From the NCBI RefSeq assembly GCF_036964665.1, contig NZ_JBAMDA010000001.1:1960001-2024000 (forward strand): a stretch of DNA of 64,000 nt. Direction: 5' to 3'. The stretch is from Nitrobacter sp. NHB1 (GTDB lineage Bacteria > Pseudomonadota > Alphaproteobacteria > Rhizobiales > Xanthobacteraceae). Both the position numbers and the translations under genes were made by a program. Every line of letters starts with the position of its first letter. Within the stretch, counting starts at the first letter, position 1. A model generated the notes under the pieces. The model searched no databases, had not been told where the DNA came from, and worked only from the letters and a program-made list of their open reading frames with translations. Of the stretch, positions 57,028 to 64,000 are shown one piece after another.

Positions 57028-57216
57028 ATGAACGACTTGGAAGGATTGCTTGGTCGGGCAGTGTTTCGGCTCTGGCCGGACCTACCGCGAGATATGCAGG
57101 AACGAATCTTCGAGGCCGCATCAAGCGACCTCGACACCCGGCGTCGCCTGGCTGTGGTGCTCCATGAGCAACACCCCAGGACAGCGTTCCCGCCGCGGTC
57201 CGGCGCCCTCGCTTAG
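57028..57216 (+). CDS. Small conserved hypothetical protein
   Basis: A 62-residue protein: MNDLEGLLGRAVFRLWPDLP, then DMQERIFEAAS and the tail VLHEQHPRTAFPPR. It is probably all-helical and cytoplasmic. Similar short proteins occur in Nitrobacteraceae, often in accessory regions. Function unknown. Confidence 0.62.
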   Translation: MNDLEGLLGRAVFRLWPDLPRDMQERIFEAASSDLDTRRRLAVVLHEQHPRTAFPPRSGALA

Positions 57217-57292
57217 GCCCGCGCGACACTGCGATTTTGAATCTGCGCGTGGCCATGTGTCCGCGCTAACACCGCCGAGCGGAGGCCCACAG

Positions 57293-57529
57293 ATGCCGGA
57301 CCTAGACCCTCTCGAATCCGTCGCGGCGTCCGGGCTGGTTTCCGCGTCGCTGATTGCAGCGTTAATACCGGCGCTGGTCAATACCGGCGTCCTATCGCCG
57401 CGAGGTGCGCGTGAAATTTATGAAAATGCCCTGCTCATGATCGAAACGCAGCAGGGCGATGATCCCGCCGTGGAACGCATCTACGAAGCTGCACGGGAAT
57501 TGATCGAGGCTCATCTGAGGCCCGAATAG
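57293..57529 (+). CDS. Small conserved hypothetical protein
   Basis: A 78-residue helical protein starting MPDLDPLESVAASGLVSASL and ending EAARELIEAHLRPE, with a hydrophobic first half (LIAALIPALVNTGVL) and an amphipathic second half. It lies 76 bp after the 62-residue gene on the same strand and may be co-transcribed. Function unknown. Confidence 0.62.
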   Translation: MPDLDPLESVAASGLVSASLIAALIPALVNTGVLSPRGAREIYENALLMIETQQGDDPAVERIYEAARELIEAHLRPE

Positions 57530-57584
57530 GAGGGCCAGACCGGAGATTGGCGTCAATCTCTCGCCACCGCGCTCTTCGGCCGCT

Positions 57585-57815
57585 TCATCGTGAATTCGAC
57601 CCTGCCCGTGGCCGCCTGGTCAACTTATAGGACCACCATGCAGTCGCCTGGTTCCAGCTTTTAATGAGCAGGTTGCAGACGTCACACTCTGCATGGCCTG
57701 TGTCCTTGAATGGGCTGGTAAAGACCGTCACTTTGTAGACGGCCCCGCAACCGGGACAGGTATATTCACCGCCATCGCGGGCTCGCACACCAGGTTTGGG
57801 ACGCTTCGGGGCCAT
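57585..57815 (-). CDS. Small zinc-ribbon-like protein
   Basis: A 76-residue protein with two Cys pairs, CPGC (about 20-23) and CDVC (about 44-47), in the order of a zinc ribbon, and a basic start (MAPKRPKPGVRARDGGEYT). It may bind nucleic acid or another protein. Relatives occur in Nitrobacteraceae; no function is known to me. It is convergent with the 78-residue gene. Confidence 0.7.
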   Translation of the reverse strand: MAPKRPKPGVRARDGGEYTCPGCGAVYKVTVFTSPFKDTGHAECDVCNLLIKSWNQATAWWSYKLTRRPRAGSNSR

Positions 57816-58224
57816 AAGAGGCGAGTAGCGCCCTTTGGTCCATCCCGCAAGTCGTTTCGTTCGCTGCCTTATTCAAAACGACCCACTGCTCGTTTTTATA
57901 CTTCGCTTGCTCGCGGTCTACTGGTGCATCGAGGATGGCATTGGGCGCCGCGTCGGCGGTGGTCAATGGATCGTCAGCAAGGTCGCCCTGGCGACGTTTC
58001 TGGATGGCGATGACGTGGCGCTAGCTAGTCGCGTATAAAAAGGAAGACCGATCCGGCGACCGCGTAATCGTCTACTTCAGAAGAGAAGGACTGGAACGCC
58101 TGCTAGAGAAATGGCGGGATCCTTGCCCAATCTGATGATCTCGGCAATGATCGCCCTTGGGCCAAACAGGCTCGGCAACACCCTTTGGCGGGAGGTGTAA
58201 AGCTCCGCCTGCACCTTCTCGCTG

Positions 58225-58258
58225 AATTGGTACACCCCTTTGGGGTGCAACCAATTTT
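58225..58258 (+). terminator. Hairpin with short T-tract (terminator or attenuator)
   Basis: AATTGGT-a-CACCCC, loop TTT, GGGGTG-ca-ACCAATT, followed by TTT. It sits about 20 bp before the start of the 90-residue membrane protein gene. As a + strand signal it could end an upstream transcript or attenuate that gene. Confidence 0.55.
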
Positions 58259-58278
58259 GGATTCACGTCGGAGGATCG

Positions 58279-58551
58279 ATGCTCTTTGTTATCGTCGTGG
58301 CTTTGGTGGCGGCCTACTTGATATCGCGGCTGGTTGGGCTGGCTGCCAAGAGGTGGCCGAACACAATCGGCAAGGCCGTGTTCGTCAATGCCGTGAGCGC
58401 TATAATTGTCGTGGTCGCGGGAGCGTTAGCCTCCGCAGCAGACGGTAGCCCGCCAAAATTCTATTTAGCGTTCTTGATATACGGCGGCGCACAATTGATC
58501 GTGCTGACTTTTGATGCGATCCGGCTAGTCAGGTCAACCGAACCACGTTAG
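58279..58551 (+). CDS. Small membrane protein, islet gene
   Basis: A 90-residue protein with three hydrophobic segments (about 1-20, 33-52 and 60-80). GGAGG lies 4 nt before the ATG. I recognise no family. The tail is short and charged (RLVRSTEPR). Its base composition is less GC-rich than that of the flanking core genes. Confidence 0.6.
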   Translation: MLFVIVVALVAAYLISRLVGLAAKRWPNTIGKAVFVNAVSAIIVVVAGALASAADGSPPKFYLAFLIYGGAQLIVLTFDAIRLVRSTEPR

Positions 58552-58714
58552 CGATATCCGCCCCACCCCACCCCTCTCAGGACATGGAGCCTCCGGCGAA
58601 TCCGGGCGCTCCCGCTGACCATCGCGATGACAAGCGTCTTGTGGGGGCCGCTAGGCAGCGAAGACCCTCGAAAATCTCGAGGAAATCGCGAATCTGCTGG
58701 GGCAGTCCTGAAAC

Positions 58715-58749
58715 AACAAAAGACCCGACCGCCGATTAAAGCGGCCGGG
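58715..58749 (-). terminator. Rho-independent terminator
   Basis: On the minus strand CCCGGCCGC, an 8-nt loop and GCGGTCGGG (one mismatched pair) are followed by TCTTTTGTTG. It lies downstream of the AbiJ-like remnant on the same strand and probably was its terminator. Confidence 0.68.
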
Positions 58750-58913
58750 CTAAGTCAGAGGAGGAAACAGGCCCAGGGCGGGCCTCAACATCGCCGGGCT
58801 GGTCTCCTGGCCGGCGATTCGTGACAGCCCCGTGCAGGGCCGACCAGCATCCGTTTAACATCGCTTTTAGATGCATGATTTGATCTACATCAATAGGCAC
58901 GTCTCTCCGTTGG

Positions 58914-59360
58914 TCAGCTTGCTGCTGCCTTGTTTTCAAGAACTCCCTTAGGGGTTCCTCTTGGACAGGTATGTGCAGATCGCGCAGGATACCTGCACAA
59001 GCAATTCTGCGTCTTCCGGCGCTGGTCTGCTTTGCTCGCTGACATGTCGCCCGTGTTGCGAGGCGAATCCATATAGCTGCTTACCGCTTCATCTAGCGGC
59101 TTCGGCAAGTCATAGACTTTGTATCAGACGCACTGGCGAATGTCGTAGAGCACCTCGTCGCGAATATTCGGGACTTCGCTCCAGTTATTTGGGGCTGGAG
59201 CGGTTAGCAGCACTCGGCAAACGACAGATCGAATCTGGCCATAACTTGGACCGCAATCGTATGCATTCTGAATTACGGCAAAGCGCAATCCGTCGGGCGC
59301 ATCTGTTCTTACTGTGATTGGCGGTGCAGAAGCGAAACTGTTATGCTTGGAAAAGGTCAT
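58914..59360 (-). pseudogene. Remnant of an AbiJ-like abortive-infection gene
   Basis: The first 78 codons read MTFSKHNSFASAPPITVRTD, then APDGLRFAVIQNAYDCG, SVVCRVLLTAPAPNNWSE and NIRDEVLYDIRQCV, resembling the N-terminal domain of AbiJ-type defence proteins. A TGA (59124-59126) then stands where the family has Trp, and the same frame continues with YKVYDLPKPLDEAV before similarity fades. The C-terminal effector domain is absent. So this is a nonsense-interrupted and truncated defence gene, next to the tRNA-Thr. The family call is from memory of the motif and needs a search. Confidence 0.58.
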
Positions 59361-59381
59361 CCCTGCACCGTGGAAGTGAGG

Positions 59382-59457
59382 TGGTGCCGCTTAGGTGACT
59401 CGAACACCTGACCCCATCATTACGAATGATGTGCTCTACCAACTGAGCTAAAGCGGC
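59382..59457 (-). tRNA. tRNA-Thr (anticodon CGT)
   Basis: The minus strand folds as a cloverleaf: acceptor GCCGCTT with AAGCGGC, D-arm GCTC...GAGC, anticodon stem CATCA/TGATG with loop TTCGTAA (CGT reads ACG), T-arm AGGTG TTCGAGT CACCT, and encoded CCA at 59382-59384. Its 3' side faces the islet. Confidence 0.95.
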
Positions 59458-59601
59458 TTAACCCTTCACACACGCCATACTATGGTGCGTTGCGGCGCAC
59501 CCGGCAACGGTCCGGCGCGCCGAGCCTCTGATATCGGGCACCGTCCCCCTTTGCAAGAACCCGCCGCCGCGCCGCCGGCATATATCGCCGCCCGGTCGCC
59601 G

Positions 59602-61257
59602 TCAGCTTCCCCGGCGCGACAGCAACCCGCGCAACCCACCGGCCTGGCGCGCGACCTGGGAGGTTTCTTCAGCAAATCCATCATCTTGGGGGCTGTCATC
59701 CACGCCCGGATCGTCGGGAGCGCGAACGATCGCGATCACGGCAGGGATGTCGGATGCGGCCTCGGCCTTGTTCGGGTCCGATTGCGTGCGAAAGGTCGGC
59801 GATGTCGCGGCCTCGGCCGACGCGGCGACAGTTTCGGACGATGACGATTCGACCGCAACCGTTGCACCGTCCTGAGCGGCGGACTGGGATGCTGCGGGCA
59901 GCGCTTCGAAACGCGGCGCATCGCCCGCGATCTGGTCCGAAAACTCCGCCTCGACCAAGGCGGGCCTGCTCGAAGGCAGCGCCGCCAGCGGGGCCTGCCA
60001 CTGAAACGCGTCAAGCCGGCCGGTCACCGGCGAAACCGGACGCCAGTGGTCCGACACGTAGCCATCCGCGGTCCAGACCGGATCGTGCAGGGCACGCACG
60101 GCACGCAGCGTCCAGGCGCGGGCGCGGCCGCTGTCGCCGTGCTCGTTGTGCTCGATTTCGGCCATCAGCATCGCAACGCGTTGCGTCGGCGCTGCGATCA
60201 GCGGCTCCAGCACCTCGCGCGCCCGGGCGAATTCGCTGGCATCGATCGCCGCGCGCGCAATCGCCATCACGCTTTCCGGATGACCGGACGCATTTTCCGC
60301 CAGCGTCTCGACACGCGCCAGCCGCTCCCGCGCCGAATCGCCGGGCATGACATGAGCGTAGGCGTCGGCGAGATCAGGATGCGGCTGTGCCAGCCACGCG
60401 GTCTCGATGATCCGCATCGCACGCCGCATCTGATTCGCTTCGCTCAGATACTTGCTCGCAAGCACCACGGCCGGAATCAGCGTCGGTGCGTACTTCACCG
60501 CCTCCATCACCGTATTGCGCGACGCATCGCGATCCGACTTTTCAAGCTCCAGCGCCCGCGCGGTCAACAGCACGCCGCGCTGACGGCGGTACAGCGCCTT
60601 GTCGATCAGACCCGACGCGACGTTTTTCTCGAGGATGGCGAGTGCGCCGGTCCAGTCGCCCCTGGCGCAGCGAAAGCCCAGCGCGGCTTGCGAGGCCCAT
60701 ATCGAGGACGGCGATACCTTCAGCGCTTCCTCGGCGATCGCCACCGCAGCCTGCGGATCGTCGGCCCGCTGGGCTTCGATGAAAAGCCCGCGCAAGCCCA
60801 ATAACCGCGTATCCGCTCGCTCTGCCATGGCGCGGAACGCACGCTGCGCGCGGTCCGCATCGCCGTCGAGCTGCGCGGACTGCGCGTGCAATAGCAGCGC
60901 CAACGGCTCGTGCGACACCAGACGCCGGGCAACCTTGGCATGCGTCCGTGCGGCCGCGGCGTCGCCGTGACCGATCGCAAGCAGGCCACGGGTAATCGCG
61001 TCCCGGCCGCGCCTGCTCCGACGCTCCCGGCGCGCACGCCGGATGCGTCTCGGTGCTTGCCACAGACCCCGCACGATGCTCCACACCAGCAGGGTGGCAA
61101 CGACAAGCAGGCCCAACCCAAGTGCGAAAGCCGGTAGCGTGGTCTCGATTCGCCAGACATCCCACGACATCACGATCGTGCCGGTCTGATCGGCAACCCA
61201 GGTGGCGCCCAATGCCGCGAGCGCGATTAGAACGAGGAACAGGATGATGCGAAACAT
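59602..61257 (-). CDS. hemY: HemY-type tetratricopeptide membrane protein
   Basis: A 551-residue protein: two N-terminal membrane helices (about 4-22 and 43-63), a basic stretch, then a TPR-rich domain (about 95-400) and a long low-complexity, acidic tail. In alphaproteobacteria this gene follows hemC-hemD-mic60. Despite the name it is not protoporphyrinogen oxidase; it is thought to organise haem-pathway enzymes or membranes. It starts 8 nt after mic60. Confidence 0.9.
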   Translation of the reverse strand: MFRIILFLVLIALAALGATWVADQTGTIVMSWDVWRIETTLPAFALGLGLLVVATLLVWSIVRGLWQAPRRIRRARRERRSRRGRDAITRGLLAIGHGDAAAARTHAKVARRLVSHEPLALLLHAQSAQLDGDADRAQRAFRAMAERADTRLLGLRGLFIEAQRADDPQAAVAIAEEALKVSPSSIWASQAALGFRCARGDWTGALAILEKNVASGLIDKALYRRQRGVLLTARALELEKSDRDASRNTVMEAVKYAPTLIPAVVLASKYLSEANQMRRAMRIIETAWLAQPHPDLADAYAHVMPGDSARERLARVETLAENASGHPESVMAIARAAIDASEFARAREVLEPLIAAPTQRVAMLMAEIEHNEHGDSGRARAWTLRAVRALHDPVWTADGYVSDHWRPVSPVTGRLDAFQWQAPLAALPSSRPALVEAEFSDQIAGDAPRFEALPAASQSAAQDGATVAVESSSSETVAASAEAATSPTFRTQSDPNKAEAASDIPAVIAIVRAPDDPGVDDSPQDDGFAEETSQVARQAGGLRGLLSRRGS

Positions 61258-61264
61258 CTGAAAC

Positions 61265-62530
61265 CTATGGCGCTGGTTTGGTCAGCGCCGCCATCGCGTC
61301 GGCTGCGAACTGACGCGACGCGGCAAGAGCGGCATCGTATGCGTCGGCCTTGGCGATCCAGGGCTCGGCGGCAGTGCGATCGGCTGGAGGAAGCGCGTTC
61401 AATTCCGCCTTCGCGGCAGCAACATCGTTTTGCTTTGCCGATGCCGTGATGCGCGCAACCACGGCGCCGGTGGAATCCGCGGGTGAAGCATCGATGCGTT
61501 CGATACGCACCAGACGCGCGGCGCCCTCCTGCAACCGGTCCACGAGGCTGCTGCCGGTCGTCGCCAGGACCGGTGCCGGTGCCGGCGCGAGCTTTGGCAC
61601 GATCGCAAGCAGTTCGTGAGACAGCACGGTCGCGCTCGGCACGCCCGAGTCCGCGAACGTCTCCAGCGGCTTCAACGCGTCGGGGTCGGCAACCAGGGCC
61701 TTCGATGCCGCCAGCAGATCGCCATAAGGCTGCCCGTGGCGCACCGACACGTTCAGCAGCGTCGCCGCCACGGCCCGGCGAAGCGGCACGTCGTCGGCCG
61801 GAGCAGCGCCATGCTTGGTTGCCTCGGCGGTCAGGGTTTGCGTCGTCTGCTCGACCTGGTGCTCGACTTGGGCGAGCCGCGCGCTGATGGCCGCAAGGTC
61901 AGACGCCTGCTCGGCGCCATGCGGCACGGATGCTCCGTCCTTCAAGGCCGCAGCCAACTTGTCGGATTGACCGCGAACGGTTGCCAGTTCGCCGCGCAAG
62001 GATGCAACGGATTTTTCCAGAGCACCGATACGCGCCGCGGCGGCCGGATCGGGCGCCGGAGCAGCCGGCTTGCTGGCCCTCGACTCGACACTGGCTACCC
62101 GATTCGAAAGAGCGCCAAATTCCGCCGCACTGACTTGCGCTTGCGGCGCAGCAGAGGGTGCGGAGGATAACGGCGGCCAGCCCGTCAGCCACGTGCCGCC
62201 AACAACGAGCCCGGCGGCGACCGCACCGGCGACCGCGGCGATCACGGCCGACAAAGCGCGGGACGGTGCGCGCGGAGGAGCCGGCTGCTCGCCGATGGGC
62301 TGTCGATCGTCAGCCGCTCCGTCCGCATCCCCTGAACCGGCATCATCCGCCGTCCCGGAAATTCGGTTGGCTTCGAGGTCTGCGGGAGACGAGAGGTCCT
62401 GCCAGCCCGCGTCCCCGGGACCGGCATGATCCGCTGACGCGGAAGCTCCAGTCGTTTCAATGTCCGTGGGAAGCGAATGCTTTTGCGAGCTCCCCTCCTG
62501 CGACACGTCATCGTGCCTGTCGTCTGCCAT
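61265..62530 (-). CDS. Alphaproteobacterial Mic60 (mitofilin) homologue
   Basis: A 421-residue protein: acidic low-complexity N-terminus (about 1-90), one membrane helix (about 95-115), a coiled coil (about 140-230) and a C-terminal mitofilin-type domain (RRAVAATLLNVSVRHGQPYG, then LETFADSGVPSATVL). Mic60 shapes mitochondrial cristae; the bacterial form helps to form intracytoplasmic membranes. Its place between hemD and hemY is the known alphaproteobacterial arrangement. The ATG at 62530 was chosen over 62557. Confidence 0.85.
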   Translation of the reverse strand: MADDRHDDVSQEGSSQKHSLPTDIETTGASASADHAGPGDAGWQDLSSPADLEANRISGTADDAGSGDADGAADDRQPIGEQPAPPRAPSRALSAVIAAVAGAVAAGLVVGGTWLTGWPPLSSAPSAAPQAQVSAAEFGALSNRVASVESRASKPAAPAPDPAAAARIGALEKSVASLRGELATVRGQSDKLAAALKDGASVPHGAEQASDLAAISARLAQVEHQVEQTTQTLTAEATKHGAAPADDVPLRRAVAATLLNVSVRHGQPYGDLLAASKALVADPDALKPLETFADSGVPSATVLSHELLAIVPKLAPAPAPVLATTGSSLVDRLQEGAARLVRIERIDASPADSTGAVVARITASAKQNDVAAAKAELNALPPADRTAAEPWIAKADAYDAALAASRQFAADAMAALTKPAP

Positions 62531-62587
62531 CGTCACGGTTCCCCATTGCGGCGACACATCAGTATCAGATCGAGACCCATCTCCCTA

Positions 62588-62658
62588 TTACCGCGATAAC
62601 GGCCGTAACGCACTAGTTACCGCGATAGCGGCTTACCGCGATAGCGGCCGCAACGCAC
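62588..62658. repeat. Micro-duplication of the hemD 3' end
   Basis: TTACCGCGATARCGGC occurs three times, at 62588-62603, 62617-62632 and 62633-62648; the first and third copies extend to 26 bp with GCAACGCAC-like ends. The third copy contains the hemD stop codon (62633-62635), so the end of the gene has been duplicated in tandem. Confidence 0.85.
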
Positions 62659-63379
62659 AATCCAGCGCCTCCAATACCGCATTTTCGGCCGGCGCGCGCG
62701 CCATTACCACATGGGGAGCGCCGGCGTCTCGCAGAATCGAGGCCACGGTGCCGGAGATGCAACATTGCGGGACCGCCAAAGCCGATATCTCGACGCCCCC
62801 GGTGCGGACGGCGTCCAGGAACGCCCGGGCGCTGCGTCGCGAATAGTGCAGCACCGCCGATATCCGGTGCGCGGCAAACGCATCACAGACCTCGCGCGAC
62901 AGGATCGCCACCGGCGCCATCCGGTAACACGTCGCCGTCACGACAGCCAAACCGCGCGCTCCGAGCTCTCCGGCGAGATCGCATGAGCGATCGGCCGCTG
63001 CGAGATAAAGAATCCTCGCCCCCTTCGCCAGGGGTTTCGCGCGAGCACTCTTTATAATGAGTTCGCGCAATGCCACCGCATCTCCGCCTGCCGCGACCAC
63101 ATCCTGAAATCCGGCCTGGCGCGCGGCCTCCGCGGTGTGCCGGCCCACCGCGAACACCGCCAGCTTCAGCAGCGACTCTCGAGCCGGATGGGCGGCGAGC
63201 GCGCGCAACGCGTTGCCGCTGGTCACGACGACGGCGCCATAGCGCGCATCCGGATCGATTTCGAAAGCGACCGCCTCGAAGCGCAACACCGGCGACAACA
63301 GAACCTCAAGCCCCCTCGCCCGCAGGACGGCGGCGGTGGCTTCATTGTCCGGTTCAGGTCGCGTGACGAGAACCGCCAC
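62633..63379 (-). CDS. hemD: Uroporphyrinogen-III synthase
   Basis: A 248-residue protein of normal HemD length: VLVTRPEPDNEATAAVLRAR at the start, VVVTSGNALRALA, FAVGRHTAEAARQAGF and VLHYSRRSARAFLDAV are family landmarks, and the conserved Tyr is in ATCYRMAP. It closes hydroxymethylbilane to uroporphyrinogen III. It starts 3 nt after the hemC stop. Confidence 0.93.
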   Translation of the reverse strand: MAVLVTRPEPDNEATAAVLRARGLEVLLSPVLRFEAVAFEIDPDARYGAVVVTSGNALRALAAHPARESLLKLAVFAVGRHTAEAARQAGFQDVVAAGGDAVALRELIIKSARAKPLAKGARILYLAAADRSCDLAGELGARGLAVVTATCYRMAPVAILSREVCDAFAAHRISAVLHYSRRSARAFLDAVRTGGVEISALAVPQCCISGTVASILRDAGAPHVVMARAPAENAVLEALDCALRPLSR

Positions 63380-63382
63380 GCC

Positions 63383-64000
63383 TCAGGCTCCGGCGAACAG
63401 CGTGAAGAATTTCTCGCCTGCGCGCTCGCGCAATTCATGCGCCGCGTCCGCACCAAGCGCGGCGGCATCCGCGCGCGCGCCTTCGCGCGTGGTCTCGTAG
63501 GACTGCGTGCCGTCGGGAGAAATAATGAGGCCGCGGAAATGAATGCGGTCGCCGTTGACGCGACAATGGCCGCCGATCGGCGTGCGGCAGGAGCCGTCGA
63601 GCAGCGCCAGAAAGCTTCGCTCGGCGCTCAAAGCCACTTCCGTATCAGAATCGCCGATCGCCTTTACGAACGCGTTGATGCGGTCGTCGTCACGCCGCGA
63701 TTCGATCGCGATGGCGCCCTGCCCGACCGCCGGCAGGAATTCGTCGGTCTCGAGAATGCGCGTCGCCCTGTCCTGCAAGCCGAGGCGGTTCAGGCCGGCC
63801 AGCGCCAGCAGCGTGGCGTCGGCCTCCCCCGCTACGAGCTTGCGCAGGCGCGTCTCGACATTGCCACGGATGACGCTCACTTTCAGATCCGGGCGCAGCC
63901 GCAGCACCATGGCCTGCCGCCGCAGCGACGCGGTCCCGACGATCGAGCCCGCCGGTAGATCGTTCAATGACGCGGCGCGCGGACTGATGAAGACGTCGCG
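63383..64000 (-). CDS. hemC: Porphobilinogen deaminase, C-terminal part (runs off the right edge)
   Basis: About 205 residues of HemC are visible: RDVFISP at the edge, GTASLRRQAMVLRLRPDL, then VSVIRGNVETRLRKL, LAGLNRLGL, LPAVGQGAIAIE and the dipyrromethane cofactor Cys in LLDGSCRTPIGGH. It polymerises four porphobilinogens. It is the first visible gene of the hemCD-mic60-hemY operon; its start lies right of the window. Confidence 0.97.
   Translation of the reverse strand, partial: RDVFISPRAASLNDLPAGSIVGTASLRRQAMVLRLRPDLKVSVIRGNVETRLRKLVAGEADATLLALAGLNRLGLQDRATRILETDEFLPAVGQGAIAIESRRDDDRINAFVKAIGDSDTEVALSAERSFLALLDGSCRTPIGGHCRVNGDRIHFRGLIISPDGTQSYETTREGARADAAALGADAAHELRERAGEKFFTLFAGA

Larger units (their letters stand above)
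56289..59457. mobile_element. Candidate tRNA-Thr-inserted genomic islet (remnant, no integrase seen)
   Basis: The region runs from the tRNA-Thr fragment (56289-56333) to the intact tRNA-Thr gene (59382-59457), both on the minus strand, the arrangement left by site-specific integration into a tRNA gene. It holds small orphan genes, loosely spaced, two terminator-like hairpins and a broken AbiJ-like gene, in contrast to the dense conserved genes on both sides. No integrase, transposase or relaxase was recognised, so it would be a decayed or satellite element. Confidence 0.6.

Noticed and set aside
57766-57966. A 66-codon minus-strand frame in the islet (with VDREQAKYKNEQWVVLNKAA)
   Set aside because: Its first half looks mildly protein-like, but it ends in the start of the zinc-ribbon gene in another frame and has no clear ribosome site. 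Not enough to call a gene.

Overview
The window is a high-GC chromosomal segment of an alphaproteobacterium, most likely of the family Nitrobacteraceae (Bradyrhizobium / Rhodopseudomonas / Nitrobacter / Afipia group). This rests on the 5' part of the 16S rRNA gene at the left edge, a gcrA cell-cycle regulator, an alphaproteobacterial mic60 homologue inside the hem operon, many small conserved proteins typical of that family, and several dispersed palindromic repeat families. The genus cannot be fixed by eye.

Layout. 1-1396: 5' end of a 16S rRNA gene on the minus strand, its leader, and a near-consensus rrn promoter. 1.4-4.9 kb: LysM/M23 cell-wall peptidase and glycerate 2-kinase. 4.9-8.0 kb: a broken marR-like gene, small conserved genes, and a translationally coupled pair (membrane cyclic-nucleotide-binding protein and a stand-alone DUF6537 protein). 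8.3-12.8 kb: a possible respiratory/NO-stress patch with a CtaG (Cox11)-cytochrome c fusion, a PepSY-like exported peptide, NnrS, a single-domain response regulator and a Crp/Fnr regulator. 13.1-18.5 kb: typA, argF-argD and gcrA. 18.7-25.5 kb: a complete phosphate regulon phoR-pstSCAB-phoU-phoB with a recognisable Pho box before pstS. 25.5-35.8 kb: envelope and signalling genes (UPF0104, OmpA/BON protein, polysaccharide deacetylase, degenerate-GGDEF/EAL protein, mtgA), plus rpmF and a farnesyl diphosphate synthase. 36-40 kb: CPA1 antiporter, ispG, a truncated DMT transporter and a Fur/Zur gene. 40.3-43.5 kb: marR-emrA-emrB drug-efflux operon with palindromic operators. 43.6-51 kb: mutS, amine oxidase, GNAT, ppa, folD, yggU, yggT. 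51.3-56.2 kb: tRNA-Ala(CGC), a repeat-bearing autotransporter, SDR, TerB-like protein and a Cys-rich exported peptide. 56.3-59.5 kb: a small accessory islet. 59.6-64 kb: hemC-hemD-mic60-hemY.

The most interesting parts are: (i) the islet at 56.29-59.46 kb, which starts at an intact tRNA-Thr(CGT) and ends at a 45-nt tRNA-Thr 3'-half fragment with its own perfectly paired T-stem, as expected for integration into a tRNA gene, and which carries a nonsense-interrupted AbiJ-like abortive-infection gene; (ii) the CtaG-cytochrome c fusion, a copper-insertion factor with its own haem; (iii) an unexplained block of nested inverted repeats just upstream of tRNA-Ala; (iv) hairpin elements placed at the gene junctions of the pst operon; and (v) two gene truncations (marR, DMT permease), the first at a dispersed repeat and the second against the fur/zur stop codon.

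All functional calls are by recognition of motifs and family features in the sequence. No database search was run.
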